The position numbers were made by a program, and so were the translations under genes. Below, piece after piece: positions 24,601 through 36,464 of a stretch of 64,000 nt of DNA. The DNA comes from Diprion similis (lineage: Eukaryota > Arthropoda > Insecta > Hymenoptera > Diprionidae), in NCBI RefSeq assembly GCF_021155765.1, contig NC_060105.1:1984001-2048000 (forward strand), written 5' to 3'. Numbering within the stretch: the first letter of the stretch is position 1; each line of letters starts with the position of its first letter. The notes beneath the pieces were generated by a model. It saw nothing but the letters and a program-made list of their open reading frames with translations. It ran no database searches and was not told the DNA's origin.

Positions 24601-25483
24601 AAATATGAACGCCCCATCGTCGGAAGAGGAGTATGGGGATTCCACCAAGTGCACCAACTGCATACCAGCCGGATATAACCCGGCTCCTGCACCCAGGCCT
24701 GCAGGAAACTTGGGGATTCCCAACAGAGCGCCGGGTGACCGTACGATTGGATATGCCGCAATGCGTCCGGCCTCGACTTGCCACGGGGAATCCCGCGGCG
24801 TACCCAGATTAGCAGATCCCAGCAACACACGCACAAATGTTCATGTGAAACCCGGGGCTCCCAACACGATCCAGTACCTACCGGCTGCGAAGCCAAATCC
24901 TTGCCAAGGAGGCCCGAGGCCTCCACCGAGCCTCGACTTCCTCCAGGGATTCGTGAACCCCCAGAATCAGCGCTTCCTGCCCAGCAACCCACAAAATTTG
25001 CAGAATTTTTATCCGAGGGTTGGGAGGCCTCAGAGGCCGACTGGCTTTCAGCCTGGAAACTACCGTCAAATGCGACCACCCATGCATCAGGCACAGAACC
25101 TCGCGATGCACGTGCGGCCTGCCGGTTTGTTTAGCGGAAGTCGGGTGGATTTTGGCAACAAGCAATTCGGCTGTGACGTTATGCCGAATCAGGCTAACCA
25201 GCCGCAGATGTATAATGTGCCTGGGAACCCGGGTGTCGTCATGCGGATAAGGCCGCGGGGGCCTAGTCATCCAATACATCCGAATATGGAGATGGCTAGT
25301 GGCGGCTTTAAAGGCGGCCCGCTTATCGCTGGCGCCGTTCCACCTACATCAGACCCTAACTACGCCCAGCAGTATCATAACTTTCAACAACAGCTGTACG
25401 CCACTGGCACCAGGCCCACTAATCCCCATCATCCCAACCTTCATCAAGGAACAAGCTGTCCTTCCTTCCTGCCAGAACGGTGA
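21608..25483 (+). CDS. lgs: Legless/BCL9 Wnt-beta-catenin cofactor
   Basis: Nuclear adaptor linking Armadillo/beta-catenin to Pygopus in Wnt target transcription. Coding exons: 21608-21926, 21992-22209, 22298-22568, 22697-23043, 23116-23572, 23677-23878, 23956-25483; 1,113 residues, frame continuous. HD1 (Pygopus PHD-binding) is at about 140-175: RIFVFSTMMANKSAEAVLRG. HD2 (beta-catenin-binding helix) is at about 303-332: LTPQQRQHREEQLATIRKMQ, then LLFSDRKE. The remainder is low-complexity, rich in Pro, Ser, Asn and Gln, with a conserved-looking VVMRIRPRG near the C-terminus, like the MRPRG end of BCL9 proteins. The first exon starts at an acceptor (TTTTCAG/), with ATG 7 bp inside; ATG at 21,635 is an alternative start with a better context. 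It is compact compared with vertebrate BCL9 (about 1,400 residues). Confidence 0.93.
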
Positions 25484-25866
25484 TCACACTGCTGCTTGGT
25501 AGGTGAAATTTTTTCTCCTTTGTCCAGTGAAATTTCATTTTAGAAATCATTCTCCCTAGCCCATAAAATGAGGCACTTTTTACGATGAGAGACACGACGA
25601 ACAAGAATTTTTTGCATGACTTGTAAATATTAAAGAGTACAAATTCAGACGTTTAATAAAAATCTTGAATATCAATTTAAAAAATGACTAATGTTTAGCG
25701 AAAACAATTTTTATTTCTCTGTGTACATGCATTCTGTGTAAGGCAGAACCTTATAACCATTATATTTATATTCTAGCACTGAAATCACGCTGTTGATCTC
25801 CCAGCACAATCATACTTGTATCTGCACTCGCTTCCGTTCGCACTGATATTAGGCCGACAATTTAAA

Positions 25867-25872
25867 AATAAA
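25867..25872 (+). terminator. Poly(A) signal AATAAA, legless
   Basis: Canonical hexamer about 385 bp past the legless stop codon. An earlier AATAAA at 25,655-25,660 is an alternative. Confidence 0.5.
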
Positions 25873-25902
25873 TATAAAACGAATGCGTGATGCAAATATA
25901 TT

Positions 25903-25908
25903 TTTATT
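25903..25908 (-). terminator. Poly(A) signal AATAAA (minus), lambda-crystallin-like gene
   Basis: TTTATT on the plus strand, about 163 bp past the stop codon of the minus-strand gene and about 30 bp from the legless signal. The two convergent transcripts would therefore abut or overlap. Confidence 0.45.
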
Positions 25909-26070
25909 TACATGGGGTCTAATTGAAAATCAGTCGACATGAAATGAATGAAATCCAAGAACAAAATAAAAAGTATAAATTGTGAAAACAATCTTTAAAC
26001 GTGAAACCGTATAATCGCTTTGAAAATTGTTTCTTTTGTCAATGTCACGCGTGAAATACTATCAGAAAAA

Positions 26071-28337
26071 TTATTGACTGTCCTTCCATTTACTGTCAAG
26101 CTCTTTTTTCAGTATCGAAAGCTTGGTCAGAGCTTCGTCACGCCACGCTCTTCTGGCTGGCAGTTTATCGATGGGAGTGATTGCGTTCAGTTGGTTGGAA
26201 ATCTTGTCGGCGACTTCACCCTCGAACTTAGGAACGGCTCCCATCGTCATACTGACGCTGTATATGGTGTTTTTGTAGGTTTCACAGTATTTCTTCATTC
26301 CTAAAGCGCGAAAATTTTATTATCACTTGTTCTCCTTTAGTCAGATTCCTGGTAAACTCACCCTCAGCGTTCAGATGAGCCGTTTCAAAGGCGCCCAAAA
26401 ACGCGTATCTCATGCCAAGTCCTTCACTCATCACCAAGTCCATATCCTTCACGTCCAAAACACCGTCAGCCACCATTCGCCACGCCTCGTTCAAAATCGC
26501 GTATCTGCGTTCAAATATATGTTCATTGGACGCGATTTATTCATCAAGAGTGTAGACAAGAATCAGATTCCTTCCGATAAATTATTACATAGGACTTCTA
26601 CTTATCTCAGCGGGTAATTCGGACAGGTATCTTTTATTTCTGGCAATTAAGCACTGCGGTTATAACCATTGGTACTCACTGTATTCTGTTGAGCGCAAAT
26701 CCGTCGACTTCACGGCTGAGCGAAACGGGTGCCTGACCAATTTCGGTCATGATTGCTCGTGTTGCAACTGCAATTTCTGGACGAGTCCATGGAGAGGGTA
26801 CGATCTCTACGAGGGGCACATAGTATGGTGGATTTACCTGAAATAAATGCGTTTAATTACCGTCCTGCATGTTGTTCTAAATGTTTCAGGTCACGATGGC
26901 GTATCTTGTAAAGTGCACTCAGCCAATCGTTGAGATTAAATTGTAAACATTCACTATCTTCTCACGTTGTTTCAACAGAGTTGATAAACCAGTATTACAT
27001 CAGTCGACGATTTATTTATCGCCACGTTATCATTCAAGTTTGATTGCAACGTCGAAAAATTAAAAATACAAGAGAAATGCTTACGGGATGGGAAACAATG
27101 ACTTGATTCCGGTGTTTCATCTTTTCGGAGAAGAGTGAGGGGCGGAAAGTGGACGTCGAAGACGAGAGAATGGTCTTGTCGTCAACGACCTTGTCTAGAT
27201 CAGTGTAGAGCTTGATCTTCCAGTCCAGCTTTTCGGGAATGCATTCCTGGACAAATTTGGCATCCTTGACGGTGTCTTCCAGGCTAGTCGAACCTGGTTG
27301 AAAAAATTTAATTCGGTGTTAAGTACCTTCCGGAGATGGCTGAACTGGCACGCAAGTGGTCAACCCTCCTACTATGTATGTTGTGACACTACACTGACCT
27401 TTAATGGCTTTGAACTGACTGTCAGCGTCCAAATTTCCGCGCAAGAGGCCATTGCTCTGCAGAGTGTCGAGTTGCTTACGAATGTCTTCTAGAGCATTTG
27501 TAATCTGTTGCTGAACAATATCGTAGATGGTTACTTGGTAGCCAACACCAGCGAATAGCATTGCCCAACTACGTCCAATCAGGCCACTGTAATGAAATCG
27601 AAGTTGATAGAATTTTAATATAAGAACATGTTATGGCCTTGTTTCAGCTTCAGCTGCCAGGTATTCGAATTGACGGTCAGCAGATCTTTCTTATAATGAA
27701 CGTCTAAGAAGGTTTATTTACTAATTATCAGTCTGGGCGATGGAAAGGATCCTCCAAGCTGAAATGAAAAATCAGAAAGTCTGAATTTTTACCGACATGA
27801 TCGACGAGGGACCATTGCCCTGTATCAAACTGGGTGACCTAAATCACTTGACAGCCAAGTCTCATGCTGAGACCGGGTTTTGGATCGTTGGAATACAGTT
27901 CAAAATGGAAATGGTGTAATGATTGTTGGAAAATGTACAGCCATAGGTAAGTGATTTGAGAATACCAAACCTGCCGTTTATTTTCTTTTATTTCCCATTT
28001 CATACACCTAGTTAGCGTTGGCTTTAAGCGCTGTTCAAGTAAGTGCCAGGTGAATGGGTATCTCGAGTAATAAGTAAGATACGATACCATGTTACGCAAC
28101 GCGATTCCGACTTCCCTTTTCAAACGACTAGCACAATGCGAGCTCTGACAACATGTTGACTGCTATCAGTGTTACGCGTCACACGGACAGTCCTCAGGTA
28201 CAATACTTATTAACACGAGACGCGGTTCCGAGCCACTCGTTGAGCCGAGACGTAGCAAATGGAGGAGATTATTCCGTCACTATAATTAGATGCACCTACC
28301 TTCCGATGATTCCAATCTTTTCAGTTTTCGAAGCCAT
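26071..28337 (-). CDS. Cryl1: Lambda-crystallin homologue / L-gulonate 3-dehydrogenase
   Basis: NAD+-dependent dehydrogenase of the 3-hydroxyacyl-CoA dehydrogenase superfamily; the CRYL1 group oxidises L-gulonate in the uronate/pentose route. Exons: 28300-28337, 27399-27586, 27085-27293, 26680-26837, 26362-26504, 26071-26300; 321 residues, matching the family (about 319). The Rossmann motif GIIGSGLIG is at residues 9-17, with the acidic end of strand 2 at VTIYD. The catalytic His144-Glu156 pair lies in [16 protein letters not shown]. The C-terminal helical domain has [15 protein letters not shown] and [10 protein letters not shown]. The first exon is only 38 nt and ends inside the glycine-rich loop; intron 1 is about 710 bp. 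The first ATG ([10 protein letters not shown]) leaves no room for a targeting peptide, so the enzyme should be cytosolic. Confidence 0.95.
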
Positions 28338-29880
28338 ATTTCTTCGGAAATAGTGGAAACGGGCTTCTCGGATAATCACTTGGAGGATCAGTCAGTATCG
28401 TGGACGGACTAGACTCGCGGAATTCTTTACGCGACTGGCGTCGCTACACCGCGAATCTGTATATATATATACACGGTGATGTGTTAAAGCGGCTGCAGAC
28501 CCCGTTTCCACCACTTCTGCGCAGTGTTTCATACACTAGGCAGCACCGCACATGAAAGACCGAAACTCGACACAACTGGGCCTGCCAGCGTTGTATGTAA
28601 CTGATTCCAGCATATAAATGTTTTTTCATTTATTCGTTGTTCGTCGGGTTTGTTTCCTTACGTCAGTTCCACTGCATGCAGATACTCGTTTTTTCGTTAC
28701 ACCATCGATGAAAAGAAGCCTCTCAAAATTTAAATATTTGACCGTATCAGCACGGATCGTTTTGGTTTTTGGTGTTGCATAAACTTTGCTCATAAACTTG
28801 AGGTCGATTGGTGACGGAGATTTCTTATCTAAAATGAGTTCTAAATTCGTAAAATACGTAAGTCTTTCTTGTGAAATATCACCATTTTATGATTGCAAAT
28901 TAAGAATATTCAAGTACATATATATATATCGCGCAAGGTCTTCCAGGTTATCTTGAGACTCAATGTGCTGTTAATTTAATATAGCATTTATAAATGTGGA
29001 TAACTCAAGACGAATCGCAAATGGGAATATTATTTTTCACAGGCTGCTTAGCGCTACTATAACGTTGAAGCCAAACAAGCCGCCTCGACGAAACTTTCAC
29101 TTTCAATTTATTCCGCTCGATAGTTAATTTGACAAGTCTTTTTTTTATTTATAAAAGAGCGAGAGTTTCGTGCTCTCTTACTCGTTTTTGAAATTTTCTT
29201 TTTTTGCCAAAAAGTATACATGTCTTGGATAACGCGTTACTGCGAAAAATGTGATCATACGACACAGCCAGCTCTCTAATTTTTAATATTAGGTCAGGTT
29301 TAAAAACCAAAAGCATGTAACGAGTTCACATAGCTACGCTTGGATATCTCCTGTAGTATATCTGCTGTTATTGTAGCGGATTGTTTTTTCAATACATTTG
29401 ATATGGAAACACTCTTGATAATGTCTTACATAATATCCTCGCCTCGTGCAGTTCGGGTTGCTTCCACATCGACCGATTGCCGACCGAACAACAAGATTAC
29501 TACAGCGTATAAATATACATTCATTCTATATATTCAAATCAGCTGTTCAGAAAAAAATTGACCTTGAGAAATCGAAGCAATGTGACAAATTCCGAGGTAG
29601 ATATACTTGCATCAAATAATTGAATGAGAAAAGTAAGGGAACAGGGTAGAAGCTGAACGACCAGTCGCATGTCAATTATTCACCTCAAACTATTGTTTTA
29701 TAAACAAACTTTATTTTATCGTATGAAATCACGTTTTCGTTCATCTCGATACGTGGACGTCCAATAAGTTTTATACGTTCATGTTTAACACGAAATGGTC
29801 CACCGTGGGAATTTGAATTCAATCACGTCAGTTAAACACGATCGAGGAAATTAACCGTAAACGGATGCTGCGGAACGATC
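28338..29880. other. Intergenic region with divergent promoters
   Basis: 5' flanks of the Cryl1-like gene (left, minus) and of the membrane-protein gene (right, plus). Holds two short TA-dinucleotide runs (near 28,460 and 28,920). No exon, RNA gene or mobile element recognised. Confidence 0.65.
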
Positions 29881-32800
29881 ATGTTGAACTGCCAATGGCT
29901 TCTATGCCTTGTCGTCGTACTAGGTATGAACATATTTTACATTTCCGTAAAACGAATCGGCATATTTGCTAATCCCCACATGCCGTGGCAATCATGAGAA
30001 AAACTCAATGATCTCCAAAATTATAAATTAAATAATCAATGTACAGTTCGGTTGGATGTTGTTATCGAAACTCTGTATATTATGATAATTGCCGTCTGAC
30101 TGATAATAATATGTTATAATTACGTTGTTCACGAGATATTGTATGAGCCATTCCATAATAAATCGATCACCCTCCAAGCAATGATGATATTGAAGCAATT
30201 TTATTTAGGTGAAAAATTCAGTCAAACAATTTTCATGATCTCGCATATTCGAGAAATTCAACCCAATAACTGTTCATCCTTCCTGCATCCGATTTAGGGC
30301 TATCAGCGCGTCGAGCATCATCGATGAATGAGCAGCCAGCTCACGGGAAGAACTATTCCCAAAAATCAAGGGAAAATGACGCGATCCCTTTACTGAATGC
30401 GGATTCAGACAGCAAAATGCGACCAGCTGAGGAGCATGCAGAAGAAGATAATCAGGATCAAGTGCGGCCTGCGAGTCCAGGTGTTACCACTATTGACCTA
30501 GCAGCAAATTCAACAAGTATAAACGGGAGCGCCACCTTCGGTGAAGACGAGTTTATTTATTCACCAATTCATCGGAACAATGACTTATTGTTAGTAAGGA
30601 CTAATTTTCTAATAACTTTCCGGTTTCAGTATCAAACGTCGGGAAACTGGGTTCTACCCACGATCAATCGCACTCGAAGCGACACTCGCGGCGGTCGAAA
30701 TTGTACCGAAGAGAAAGCAAAGTGAAGTCGCGTGGAAGTTTGACGAAGAACAATGCTGCGAGTCCGATTCAGACACTCTCCGGCATTGAAAAGTCTGGCG
30801 GTCTATATCAGGATCCCCCCCGGGGCCCAAAACGGAACAATGGATTAGCCAAACTCTTGGACTCCACCTCAAAAACGTCCAACACCACATCGGCGCCGAA
30901 TTCTGTCGTTGTGAGCCGCAATGATTCAACTCCGTCCACTCTTCTTTCTACAGATGAAAACAAAGTTCTTCGAGATAAATCATCAGACGAGTCCTCCAAA
31001 CTAGCTAAAGGATCAGGTGCGTCAACCAGTTTTTAACGAACGTGGATTGAATATCACGCATTAAAACACCGCTTTAGGTTCGACTGAAAATTGGTTCAAC
31101 TTCTCCTCGTCGTCATCGTCGTCAGCGGAGTCTACGATTAACGAAACTGCGTCATCCGTCGAGCTGATGGCGTTCGGATTCGAAAGCGCTGAAGAGTTTC
31201 GCAGGTCTGCTTCGACAACTTCAAGTCACGTGGCATCTTCATCAATTGCGGCGATTCCTTCGTCTTCCACAACGACAGGATTAGCGACTCAAGTCTCGGA
31301 TCGATCTTTTGACATGTCGAAATCCAATTCTGGTCGCCCATTCAGTGTCGAGATGATCAATCGAAGTCAACCGGTGCAGAGAGCTGCGAAACAACGTGAT
31401 GTAGACGATAATGGTTTTGTATACAGTGTTCACTCGGAGGAAAATCGAGATGTAGCCCGTGAAACCAACGAATCGTTTACCTCGACTAGAACGCCTGGCG
31501 ATAACCTGACGAAGGATCATTCAGGTGAAATATTCATAATCAGAATTTTCAATCTACTTAGTAAAATAACCAACTCTACATTTACATTCTGTGTTCTCAG
31601 GAATTTCGACAACAAGAGGAAGCGATTCGTCTACGTTGGAAACCTCCTATAATACGAGCTCGAGAATTTCGGTGGTTCGTAATGGGTCAGATACCGATTC
31701 CGTCGCTGAAAGTGCAAAGAATTCGAGTCACGACAGACCTGACTTCAACGGATATTCATTGAGCTCAGTGAATGATAGTTTGAATCGATTGACTCTCTTG
31801 AAGGTAGCCGATACTCTGAAACACATTGATTCTCGAGAAGCTCGTCATTCGTATGCTTACAGTAATTCCACATTCTCTGAAATCTCGGACGATGCCTCGC
31901 CAAAACTCCAAACTGAGTCTGTAAAGCTTTTGCAGCCTTCGTTAGGAGCTGGACTGCATTCGCCGAAACGTAACGATACTGAGCTTAAAGCAGCCGACGA
32001 TTCATTCGCATTGCCGATACGGATGTCGATCGATGGGCCCCTGAAATTGACGATTCCTTTGAACATTGAGACGATGGCCAAGGCTGGCACGAGCGACAAT
32101 TCAGCAGAAAAGAACGTGGAAGTTCCACGTCAGTTGAAAACATCAGCAACGACTTCTAGTGGTCCTTCTTTGCCGGAGATTGTATCCAAAAAGAGAAACG
32201 CTGATCACGGACCCCTCGATTTGGACCAGTATCTATCATCGAAATGCACCCCGGGTTCTTCGACTGAGCGGTCGGAAAACGTCCGGAGAGTCGATAAGGA
32301 AACCCTGGTTGATGGACAGCGTACTGGTGCTGTGACGCTCGCAGTTCCTGAAAGCAGCATTTCCAAACTGGAACACTGTTTGACGCGGTCCTCTTCGTCA
32401 GCGATGCCCCGTGATTTGATTAACGATCCTGAACGCCGCCTCGAGGCTCTTGTGGCGTCAATTATTCCCGGCAATCCCGAGGAGAGAGAAGAAGCCGATA
32501 CGACGTTTGCACTAAATCGAAGTCACGACGAAGATGCTAAAGCTAGCCAACCGGCCTATTCCTCTCCTGAACGCCGAGGCCCCCAAAGTTTACCTGACTC
32601 GGACGTGATTGTTTTGGAAAGTTTCGAGCCAGTAGTTAGCGAGTTAGTGACTGCTCTTGAAGAAGTTGTCGATGTTGATAATTCCCCAGGGTTCATAGGC
32701 CTCGAAGAACACTGCAACACGTCTTCATTTAATGTTTTTATACCGTCTGTAAATTCCCGTGAAATTGTCGCCAGGGCAATAGAAGATGATCCTAGCTCAC

Positions 32801-33778
32801 TGGTTCCGAAGCTCAATGAGCCAGTGGCGAGGTTTGAAACGCAGAATATCACGACGGAAGACAGTCTCTACATCATGGAAGGCTTTGGTTTGTTCAAAAA
32901 CAGTCCTGAAGATGTTTCCGAACTCGAGGAAGAACTCGATCGAAGGAGGAGCGCTACCTTGGACTATGCCGAGACGGAAGGATACCTGGCATATTCACCA
33001 CCCGGTGATCGTGCCCCAGGACTGAAAGTCATCGATGAGATCGAGTTAAAAGCCAAATTGCCAGTCAAGCAAGAATCACTGGTTGCCGATGTCCTGTGGA
33101 ATCGAAATTTCGGAGGTAACACATGATACGCTTATTTGGTCATTTGTACTTTGGAATACAATATGCGAATTTGACACTTCGATTTCAAGGTGCAAAATAT
33201 TTTAGTGAAACTTAAATTACGTAGATTTATTTTAATCTCATGATCCAATCATAATATTTAGGATACTATTTAATACGTTGAAAAGTATTTCACGATGAAA
33301 ATCACTGCTTAACTTGAAACGGTGTTATTATTTTCCTCAGAAGAAATGGACGATCTGTGGTGGCTGGACGATGAAACTGGAAATGCAATTAGGAAATCCG
33401 TCCAAAATAGGGATGCACAGCAGAAAAGTTTATTTAACCCGAGTAAATATCCTGCAACGCTAAGAGATGTCAATGAAGTTCGATCTCCTGTCAACAGCCT
33501 TTTAATACGAGAGAATATGACTGAAAAAAGTACACGCCATTTCTACGTACTGCCAACAATTTATGGTGAGTATGGAGTAGGAGCGTAAATACATTAATAT
33601 ATTTACATGAAATATGACCCCGATAAATTGAACGATTGCAGTTTTAATCGGAATGTGTGTCATCATCGTGGGATGCAGCATCTGGTACAGCAAGAAACGT
33701 GTGAAGAGACGGTCAAACTTGCCTAAACTCAAGTACTTCGTTCCGCAACGGCAAGAGACCACGGAGGCCATTGTATGA
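29881..33778 (+). CDS. Serine-rich single-pass membrane protein, family unknown
   Basis: I do not recognise this protein. Model: 29881-29923, 30298-30540, 30630-31016, 31078-31524, 31601-33115, 33341-33565, 33642-33778; 998 residues. The N-terminus MLNCQWLLCLVVVLGLSARR looks like a signal peptide. A long middle part is rich in Ser, Thr, Asp and Glu with no predicted fold. About residues 879-930 look more ordered (DDLWWLDDETGN, LFNPSKYPATLRD). One hydrophobic segment, VLIGMCVIIVGCSIW (about 954-968), is followed by a basic stop-transfer KKRVKRR and a short tail of about 30 residues. This suggests a type I membrane protein with a mucin-like ectodomain. Every intron is phase 1, a pattern common in extracellular proteins. 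Uncertain point: the exon 2 donor. The obvious GTAAGG at 30,595 breaks frame with exon 3, so I used GTGAAG at 30,541; AA/GTATAA near 30,517 also keeps frame. Confidence 0.75.
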
Positions 33779-34254
33779 GATAAAGTTTACGATACTCGTG
33801 CATACGATTTTTTTATTGATGAATTGTTAGGTGATACAGATGGAGTTTTTTTTACCAATGAAATACATAATGTTGTACAGGAGGTATAGAATGATCCTGG
33901 TAATTCCTATGCAGCTGTAGTTAGTCGAGGTTTCAAAATGTGTCGTAAATAAGATAGATGAATTGACATCCTCTGAACGGAAGTTGACAACATGGCCAGT
34001 GAAAAGAGAATCGAATCACCAAATCTGTGAAGTGAAGGAGACGAATATGCGCATTTAGACAGTGCAGTTCAAGCCAGTTGACTGCAGAGACGTGGAACCC
34101 GTGGAACTACGCGCGCAATTGATTATGAACGCAAAATAACGTTAATAACCGCGTCTGCGTGACTTGGTTCTAGCGTTTGTGTAAGGAGTGATGATAATAT
34201 ACATAGCTTCTAGATGAATTAATTTCGATATTTTTCAAAATCTGTACACAATGT

Positions 34255-34260
34255 AATAAA
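34255..34260 (+). terminator. Poly(A) signal AATAAA of the membrane-protein gene
   Basis: First well-placed hexamer after the stop codon, giving a 3' UTR of about 500 bp. Satellite-like sequence begins within about 40 bp downstream. Confidence 0.55.
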
Positions 34261-34295
34261 AAAGTGAAAAATATAAATATAACCTTGCATTTATT

Positions 34296-35345
34296 CAAGC
34301 CCAGAACTTTTCGCCTCGAAATAGTTTGTAATGACCCTTCACAGACTACTTGGACCCTCAGGGATGCAATAAAAACATCTACAGAGTGTAGGATTACCAG
34401 TAGAGGAATTAGAAAGAAGATTTCTCGTTTTCCGAATGTGAGTCTTGATCCATTGCTCGCGGCGTATTCAGAATGTGCGCAATCGATTCTTCTCGCAAAA
34501 ATACGTCGATATAGTGCATCAGGAAATTAACTCCAGCATTTTTGACATGCGTCAATGTTTTGACCAAACATCCAAGCGGGTGGGTTTGGTTTAGTTTAGT
34601 TTTCTTGCCGTCGCTGCCATAAGTAATGGAGCATGTCTCCATAGGCCATTAATGGCTTGTGCGAAGCATAGGAGAGAACTATTCCCCGATGTGCGCCTGA
34701 AGCCGACTTAGAATGTTAATTGAAAAAACCCGCATTCGCGAAAAGTACAAAAAAAAACAGCAGGGAACCTTGCCCGAGCGTAGCCGGAACCGATTCAGAA
34801 TCACCGACCGGCAACTCAGCGCCTGAACGGCGTGGCCCGTCTTACACTTTTTGCGAGTTGCCGCTCGGGGCCTCATTAATGGGCCGGGGACTTCAACCTG
34901 AGTCCTCCCACTCCGGAGGCTCGTGTGCTAGCACCTGAGGTGGTACAGTCGATAGCATGGTTAGCCTTGCGTTTTTGGAGGGCAAAATCTTTTGTGTCGA
35001 CATCGATTTGTTTGACAATTGCTTGGATGAATAGGCCCCAGGAACACAGAAAACGTGGCAGAATGGCCATAGCGCCAACATCACAGAATTCGCAACTGAA
35101 GGACCACCGGCAGAGAAATGACGAAATACAGACTATTGTTCTTTGGCTGATACTTTTGAAACGTTGCGTATTGAGACAGCGCTGGATCGATTCCTCTCGC
35201 AAAATTACGTCGGAAAAGTAACTCGAAGGATATAGAGCAGAACCTTTCGGAATCGGCGAAATTTTCGCCAAAGATCCGAAGGGGTTGGCCTTGCTGTTTT
35301 GCTCATTTTTGGAGCCGAAAATTTGTCGTCTTCGAATCGATTTGT
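34296..35345 (+). repeat. Degenerate satellite monomers at array edge
   Basis: Two decayed relatives of the 312-bp monomer. The first (about 34,296-34,610) keeps scattered blocks such as TAATGACC, ACCAGTAGAGGAAT, TTGCTCGCGGCGTATT, GCGCAATCGATTC and CTCGCAAAAATACGTCG in the right order. The second (about 34,955-35,345) keeps GGTTAGCCTTG, CATCGATTTG, CCCCAGGAACACAGAAAAC, GGCAGAGAAATGACGA and TCGATTCCTCTCGCAAAATTACGTCGG. Their divergence contrasts with the homogeneous core to the right, as expected where unequal exchange no longer reaches. Confidence 0.8.
34611..34954. other. GC-rich non-satellite segment between the edge monomers
   Basis: About 340 bp with no resemblance to the monomer and clearly higher GC. 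It contains a short inverted repeat (CGGCAACTC / GAGTTGCCG) around 34,810-34,865 and two ATTAATGG words (about 34,648 and 34,874). It could be an insertion (non-autonomous element or filler DNA), or a remnant of what lay here before the array spread. Identity unknown. Confidence 0.5.
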
Positions 35346-36464
35346 ATGACCATCTCTGGAGTAATTCGACCCCCAGGAACTCAGAAAACACATCAAAATA
35401 AGCGTAGGACCAGCAGCAGAGAAATGACGATGAAAATCATGAGTTTGTCGGCCGTAACTTTTCAGCTATCGCTCGCAGCGTATTGGGACTTTGCTCAATC
35501 GATTCCTCTCGCAAAATTACGTCGGAATAGAGCCTGAATGATTTTATTGCAGCACTTTCCAAAGTCTTCGAAATTTTGGCCGGCAATCCAAAGGGGTTAG
35601 CCTTGCTTTTTTGCTCGTTTTTGGAGCCGAAAATTTGTCGTCTTTGAATCGATTTGTATGACCATTTCTAGAGTAATACGACCACCAGGAACTCAGAGAA
35701 CACATCAAAATAAGCGTAGGACCAGCAGCAGAGAAATGACGAAGAGAATCATGAGTTTTTCGGCCGTAACTTTTCAGCTATCGCTCGCAGCGTATTGGGA
35801 CTGCGCTCAATCGATTCCTCTCGCAAAATTACGTCGGAATAGGGCCTGAATGATTTTATTGCAGCACTTTCCAAAGTCTTCGAAATTTTGGCCAAAAATC
35901 CAAAGGGGTTAGCCTTGCTTTTTTGCTCATTTTTGAAGCCGGAAATTTGTCGTCTTTGAATCGATTTGTATGACCATTTCTAGAGTAATTCGACCCCCAG
36001 GAACTCAGAAAACACATCAAAATAAGCGTAGGACCAGCAGCAAAGAAATGACGATGAAAATCATGAGTTTTTCGGCCGTAACTTTTCAGCTATCGCTCGC
36101 AGCGTATTGGGACTGCGCTCAATCGATTCCTCTCGCAAAATTACGTCGGAATAGGGCCTGAATGATTTTATTGCAGCACTTTCCAAAGTCTTCGAAATTT
36201 TGGCCAAAAATCCAAAGGGGTTAGCCTTGCTTTTTTGCTCATTTTTGAAGCCGGAAATTTGTCGTCTTTGAATCGATTTGTATGACCATTTCTAGAGTAA
36301 TTCGACCCCCAGGAACTCAGAAAACACATCAAAATAAGCGTAGGACCAGCAGCAGAGGAATGACGAAGAGAATCATGAGTTTTTCGGCCGTAACTTTTCA
36401 GCTATCGCTCGCAGCGTATTGGGACTGCGCTCAATCGATTCCTCTCGCAAAATTACGTCGGAAT

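Noticed and set aside
23700..25279. Several long minus-strand frames (up to about 208 codons)
   Set aside because: Antisense of the GC-rich legless exons 7 and 8; composition mirrors the sense Pro/Asn-rich coding.
1..34260. tRNA, rRNA or other structured RNA genes
   Set aside because: I looked for box A/B patterns and rRNA-like stretches on both strands and saw none; a covariance-model scan would settle it.
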